This document shows, piece by piece, positions 4,753 to 7,367 of a DNA stretch of 7,367 nt. Origin of the DNA: Gammaproteobacteria bacterium (lineage in GTDB: Bacteria > Pseudomonadota > Gammaproteobacteria > GRL18); NCBI GenBank assembly GCA_030632625.1, contig DAOVUK010000146.1, forward strand, positions 1-7,367. Direction: 5' to 3'. Position 1 is the first letter of the stretch; the number at the start of each line of letters is the position of its first letter. The translations under genes were made by a program, and so were the position numbers. The notes beneath the pieces were generated by a model. It did no database searches, had not been told where the DNA came from, and saw nothing but the letters and a program-made list of their open reading frames with translations.

Positions 4753-6534
4753 ATGTTTTCACCCCGGTTACGTATTCCACAGCAAGAAGTTGTCTCCGAT
4801 AATTATCAGGGGATCAGACCTGATGAAATTTCTATCCAGAACTGGCTGAATAAGCGCGATCACACGGATCATATGGAATTTCTGGATACCCTGACTAAAC
4901 TGAATCGTATTCAATGTGAGCCGGCTAAAAGAATGTCAATAATGGCTATTTTAGATGTTGAGATTAAAAATGAGCTGAACCAGTTATTTGAAAAAAGCAA
5001 TCGAATTGTTTTTCCAGTTAATGAAGAATATCAATCGCTTATAAACAGATTACAACAACTTTTATTGGAAAGCTCGGTAGCTTATCAGATTATTATTCAG
5101 GATATTGCCCTGAATAAAGAATATGTTAATCATTATATCGGCAGCTTGATACCCGAGTCATTGTTTATGGCACTTTTCTACCTGTCACGTTTACTGGTTG
5201 AGCGCTTTGAATTCTATTTGTCAGAACCGCCCTATATGTGGCAGGAATTAAATCAACTTTATTTATTAGCAGAAAGAATTGGTGCCCAGGATGATGTGAT
5301 CAAACAGCAGACATCTATCAGGAATATTTATCTACAGATCGCCATTTTAAAAATATTGGATCCCTATCGTCTGATGAGTCTTGAGGCACGTAAAATTTAT
5401 CATCTGATGTCAGACTGGGTTGAACATTGCGAAATTTCCGGTTATGCACAGCACATGCTCGACAATAAGTTTGTTGTTAATCTGTTGTCGGATAAACCGC
5501 CACACTATTTTAACCGGGAAAATGATACTAAAGAGTCAGGTACGGCACAATTTGAAGGCCGTATTGTTGCTGTGGATAAACTGAGGGTGTTTCTGGATGT
5601 TTATCTGGCGAAGATTAACCAACAAAAACAAGAGCATGCTTTGTCTTATCAGGCGCGCAGACACAATGAAATACTGCAGCGCATTAACAATGAGATAAGT
5701 GTTAATGAGGCACGTTCAGAAGAACGCCGATTGATCGGCAATGAAATCAAACTTGTTTCAGGGTTTAGAGCCTGCCATCATTTTATCAGCCACAGAAAGC
5801 CTTTTGCACCACAGGCAGAGATTGATGCACAGCTGCAGCACAAGCTGGAAGAGGTGCAGCCAGAAGATAATTCAGATATTAATTTAATTAGTTTACTGGA
5901 AGAAGCTAAGTTATTAAATAAAAGAAATCCCATGGGCGAGCTGCAGAGTGTCAATCCTTTTCTCGAAGAATCAGAGATAGTTGGTGATGAATGGCAGCAT
6001 ATTTATGCCGACTCTATCATCAATGTCAATATGCATGCTTCTCAGGATCAGTTTAACCGGCTTTTAAAAGAAGAAAACTGGAAGCAGAAGAATGAAGGCG
6101 CTCATGGCATGTTATTAGTGAGTAAAAATGATATTGAGATGCCGATAGGGGTTGGAATGCTGGTTGCCTATCGTCTGGAGGTAGAAAAAGCCTACTGTCT
6201 TGCCGTTGTCAAATGGTTACGGATTAATCCCCGTAAGGGAATGGCAGTGGGTTTGCAGTTGCTTGCAGTGCAGTCCAGCGCAATTGCAGTGAAAGGGGTG
6301 AAAGGCACTGGTGCTGGTGGTGACTATCAACGCGCTTTTTTGATTTCAGCAAATAATAGCAAAGCCAGAGGCGGAAAACGCCATTTAATCCTGCCCTCAG
6401 GTGTTTATGATAGAGGCAGCACCCTTAAGGTCTGGCATAATGATAAATTAAATAATGTGACTATTTCGCAGGTTTTATCGGCAACGGATTCATTTGAACA
6501 GGTTGCTTTTGAGGTTGTTGCTGATTCAAAATAA
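4753..6534 (+). CDS. large helical protein with degenerate PilZ-like C-terminal domain
   Basis: The protein is 593 residues if translation starts at the ATG at 4753, which has GGAA about 7 nt upstream; an in-frame TTG at 4741 would overlap that site and is rejected. The N-terminal two thirds look mainly helical, with a conserved-looking opening (ISIQNWLNKRD, then FLDTLTKLNRI) and a charged helical stretch around residues 285-330. The C-terminus from about residue 443 (WKQKNEGAHGMLL, GVGMLVAYRLE, VVKWLRINPRKGMAVGLQLL) resembles a PilZ beta-barrel, but the RxxxR motif is absent and the D/NxSxxG motif is degraded to NEGAHG. A further beta-rich segment (LPSGVYDRGSTLKVW) follows. I associate this layout with an uncharacterised gammaproteobacterial family sometimes mislabelled as a chaperone. 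It has no signal peptide or membrane segment. Cyclic-di-GMP binding is uncertain because the binding motifs are missing. Confidence 0.8.
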   Translation: MFSPRLRIPQQEVVSDNYQGIRPDEISIQNWLNKRDHTDHMEFLDTLTKLNRIQCEPAKRMSIMAILDVEIKNELNQLFEKSNRIVFPVNEEYQSLINRLQQLLLESSVAYQIIIQDIALNKEYVNHYIGSLIPESLFMALFYLSRLLVERFEFYLSEPPYMWQELNQLYLLAERIGAQDDVIKQQTSIRNIYLQIAILKILDPYRLMSLEARKIYHLMSDWVEHCEISGYAQHMLDNKFVVNLLSDKPPHYFNRENDTKESGTAQFEGRIVAVDKLRVFLDVYLAKINQQKQEHALSYQARRHNEILQRINNEISVNEARSEERRLIGNEIKLVSGFRACHHFISHRKPFAPQAEIDAQLQHKLEEVQPEDNSDINLISLLEEAKLLNKRNPMGELQSVNPFLEESEIVGDEWQHIYADSIINVNMHASQDQFNRLLKEENWKQKNEGAHGMLLVSKNDIEMPIGVGMLVAYRLEVEKAYCLAVVKWLRINPRKGMAVGLQLLAVQSSAIAVKGVKGTGAGGDYQRAFLISANNSKARGGKRHLILPSGVYDRGSTLKVWHNDKLNNVTISQVLSATDSFEQVAFEVVADSK

Positions 6535-6543
6535 TTTGTGATT

Positions 6544-6557
6544 GACTGTCTACAGTC
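6544..6557 (+). terminator. short hairpin after the PilZ-like gene
   Basis: GACTGT and ACAGTC form a 6-bp stem separated by 2 nt, 10 nt after the stop codon, without a T-run. The loop is too short for a stable RNA hairpin unless the inner pair opens. It also lies in the region of weak similarity to the left-edge repeat, so it may simply be part of that element. Confidence 0.25.
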
Positions 6558-6567
6558 ACGTAACGAT

Positions 6568-6626
6568 CAGGGTGGTAAGCATACGTAGAGACGTTGCATG
6601 CAACGTCTCTACCCTATCTATGAATG
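6568..6626 (-). repeat. 59-bp inverted repeat, right copy, with 28-bp palindrome
   Basis: This is identical to the reverse complement of 1-59. The palindromic core occupies 6585-6612. Similarity to the left copy continues weakly leftward to about 6549. It lies between two convergent genes. Immediately to the right, ATTCAC (6632-6637) and GTGAAT (6641-6646) form another small stem before the 27-nt motif at 6650. Confidence 0.93.
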
Positions 6627-6649
6627 GCTGAATTCACCGAGTGAATACA

Positions 6650-6676
6650 AAAAGTACGCAATAATGTGAAGAACCG
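6650..6676 (+). repeat. 27-nt dispersed motif, copy C
   Basis: This copy starts AAAAGTACG and ends TGTGAAGAACCG, in the same orientation as the copies at 112 and 754. As with copy A, it lies just to the right of a 28-bp palindrome, although the neighbouring 59-bp unit is inverted relative to the left one. It lies downstream of tatC on the minus strand. Confidence 0.7.
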
Positions 6677-6682
6677 TAAATA

Positions 6683-6703
6683 AGGTTCAGACTGTCTGAA
6701 TCT
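6683..6703 (-). terminator. probable tatC terminator overlapping its stop codon
   Basis: A 9-bp stem (eight standard pairs and one G-U) forms around a 3-nt loop, with TTCAGA/TCTGAA as its core. On the minus strand it is followed by TTATTTACGG, a short T-rich tail. The tatC stop codon (6704-6702) lies at the base of the stem. Confidence 0.5.
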
Positions 6704-7367
6704 ATGGCTTCTCTTCTCGTTCTATAGCATCCAGTTCTGCTTCCATCTCTGCATCGGTCATGGCTTTGTAGCGAGGCTCTTCACTATCATCTGCAGAATG
6801 CTCTTCATTATCCGCTGAAGGCTCTTTATCTCCAGCTGAAGGCTCATTATCTCCAGCTGAAGGCTCATTATTTCCCGCTGAAGGCTCATTATTTCCCGCT
6901 GAAGTCTTGTCATTAGCTTCTTTTTCTTCTCTGGCTTTTCTATTGCCAATGATGCGCGAGAAGACAATTCCCAATTCAAACAGCAGCCATACAGGAATAG
7001 CGAGCAGAGTTTGGGAAATGATGTCCGGAGGTGTGAGCAGCATGCCGACAACGAAAGAACCAACAATAACATAGGGGCGTTTTGCAGCGAGTTTATCAGC
7101 ATTAGTGACACCTGTGATGGTCAGCACAATGGTGACAATGGGTACTTCAAAGGCCACACCAAAGGCAAAAAACATTTTTAGAATAAAATCCAGATACTGG
7201 CTGATGTCAGTCATCATGGCCACACCTTCGGGGGTGGTGGCGGTAAAAAATGCAAACATTAATGGGAAGACTATATAAAATGAAAACACAATGCCGCCAT
7301 AAAACAGGATAACACTGGATGCGATTAATGGCAGGGCTAAGCGCTTTTCATGCTGGTACAAACCAGG
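6702..7367 (-). CDS. tatC: Sec-independent translocase subunit TatC, N-terminus outside window
   Basis: The reading frame is open to the right edge (its first visible residues are PGLYQHEKRLALPL), so the 5' part, roughly the first 110 residues by comparison with E. coli, is missing. The 221 visible residues contain typical TatC landmarks: LYQHEKRLALPL, FPLMFAFF, TPEGVAMMTDISQYLDF, FGVAFEVPI, KRPYVIVGSFVVGMLLTPPDIISQTLLAIPVWLLFELGI. These cover the later transmembrane helices of this six-helix inner-membrane protein, which with TatB recognises twin-arginine signal peptides and exports folded proteins. The cytoplasmic tail after FSRIIG is unusually long, about 80 residues, very acidic, and contains tandem copies of a GNNEPSA-like heptad. 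tatA and tatB would be expected upstream, beyond the window. It converges on the PilZ-like gene. Confidence 0.96.
   Translation of the reverse strand, partial: PGLYQHEKRLALPLIASSVILFYGGIVFSFYIVFPLMFAFFTATTPEGVAMMTDISQYLDFILKMFFAFGVAFEVPIVTIVLTITGVTNADKLAAKRPYVIVGSFVVGMLLTPPDIISQTLLAIPVWLLFELGIVFSRIIGNRKAREEKEANDKTSAGNNEPSAGNNEPSAGDNEPSAGDKEPSADNEEHSADDSEEPRYKAMTDAEMEAELDAIEREEKP
6793..6904 (-). repeat. 21-bp in-frame tandem repeat in the tatC tail
   Basis: GCTGAAG recurs at exact 21-bp steps (6814, 6835, 6856, 6877, 6898), with a more diverged unit at 6793. About five units encode SAGNNEP, SAGDNEP, SAGDKEP and a degenerate SADNEEH. The exact period of seven codons keeps the frame. The units furthest from the membrane domain are the most diverged, suggesting recent expansion on the membrane-proximal side. 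Confidence 0.92.

Noticed and set aside
1..6626. Composite transposon bounded by the 59-bp inverted repeats
   Set aside because: No transposase or integrase is encoded between them, no target duplication was seen, and the enclosed genes look like ordinary chromosomal genes.
6758..7111. Alternative minus-strand frame with MSLQREI-type repeats
   Set aside because: It is the frame-shifted reading of the tatC tandem repeat; the tatC frame is clearly the coding one.

Overview
The window looks like chromosomal DNA from a motile, moderately AT-rich gammaproteobacterium. The evidence is a TatC that tracks the E. coli protein closely, an Aer-type PAS domain in the same residue register as E. coli Aer, an exact FliA-type -10 box, and a PilZ-like protein of a kind I associate with gammaproteobacteria. 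I cannot name the genus. Seven protein genes are supported; the last, tatC, runs off the right edge without its N-terminal part.

Left part (1-1890). Palindromic repeats (1-104) and a 27-nt repeat motif lie upstream of a GFA/CENP-V-family zinc protein (263-667). Convergent to it is a glutathione S-transferase (780-1379, minus), which is divergent from an HxlR-family regulator (1504-1890). The GST/hxlR gap holds three copies of a TAGTnACTTT half-site, a convincing operator. Together this reads as a small glutathione-linked electrophile or aldehyde detoxification module under a single-cysteine regulator.

Middle part (1947-3985, minus). An Aer-like PAS protein overlaps by 26 bp a membrane-hairpin chemoreceptor with a C-terminal CZB zinc-binding domain. 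Upstream is a probable sigma-28 promoter. This resembles an energy-taxis receptor split into two polypeptides, comparable to CetB/CetA of Campylobacter, with an added zinc or redox-sensing CZB domain.

Right part (4045-7367). A stand-alone ThiE/TenI-like barrel lacking canonical thiamine-phosphate synthase residues is followed by a strong hairpin. Then comes a large protein with a helical N-terminal region and a degenerate PilZ-like C-terminus, preceded by a perfect TATAAT box. It converges on tatC, whose C-terminal tail carries an in-frame 21-bp tandem repeat.

Scattered repeats. A 59-bp sequence at the left edge recurs perfectly in inverted orientation at 6568-6626. Each copy contains a 28-bp perfect palindrome. 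A second 28-bp palindrome at 77-104 keeps the same outer arms and centre but differs at four positions per arm, all compensated. A 27-nt motif occurs three times in direct orientation (112, 754, 6650), twice beside these palindromes. No transposase, integrase, CRISPR array, tRNA or rRNA was seen.
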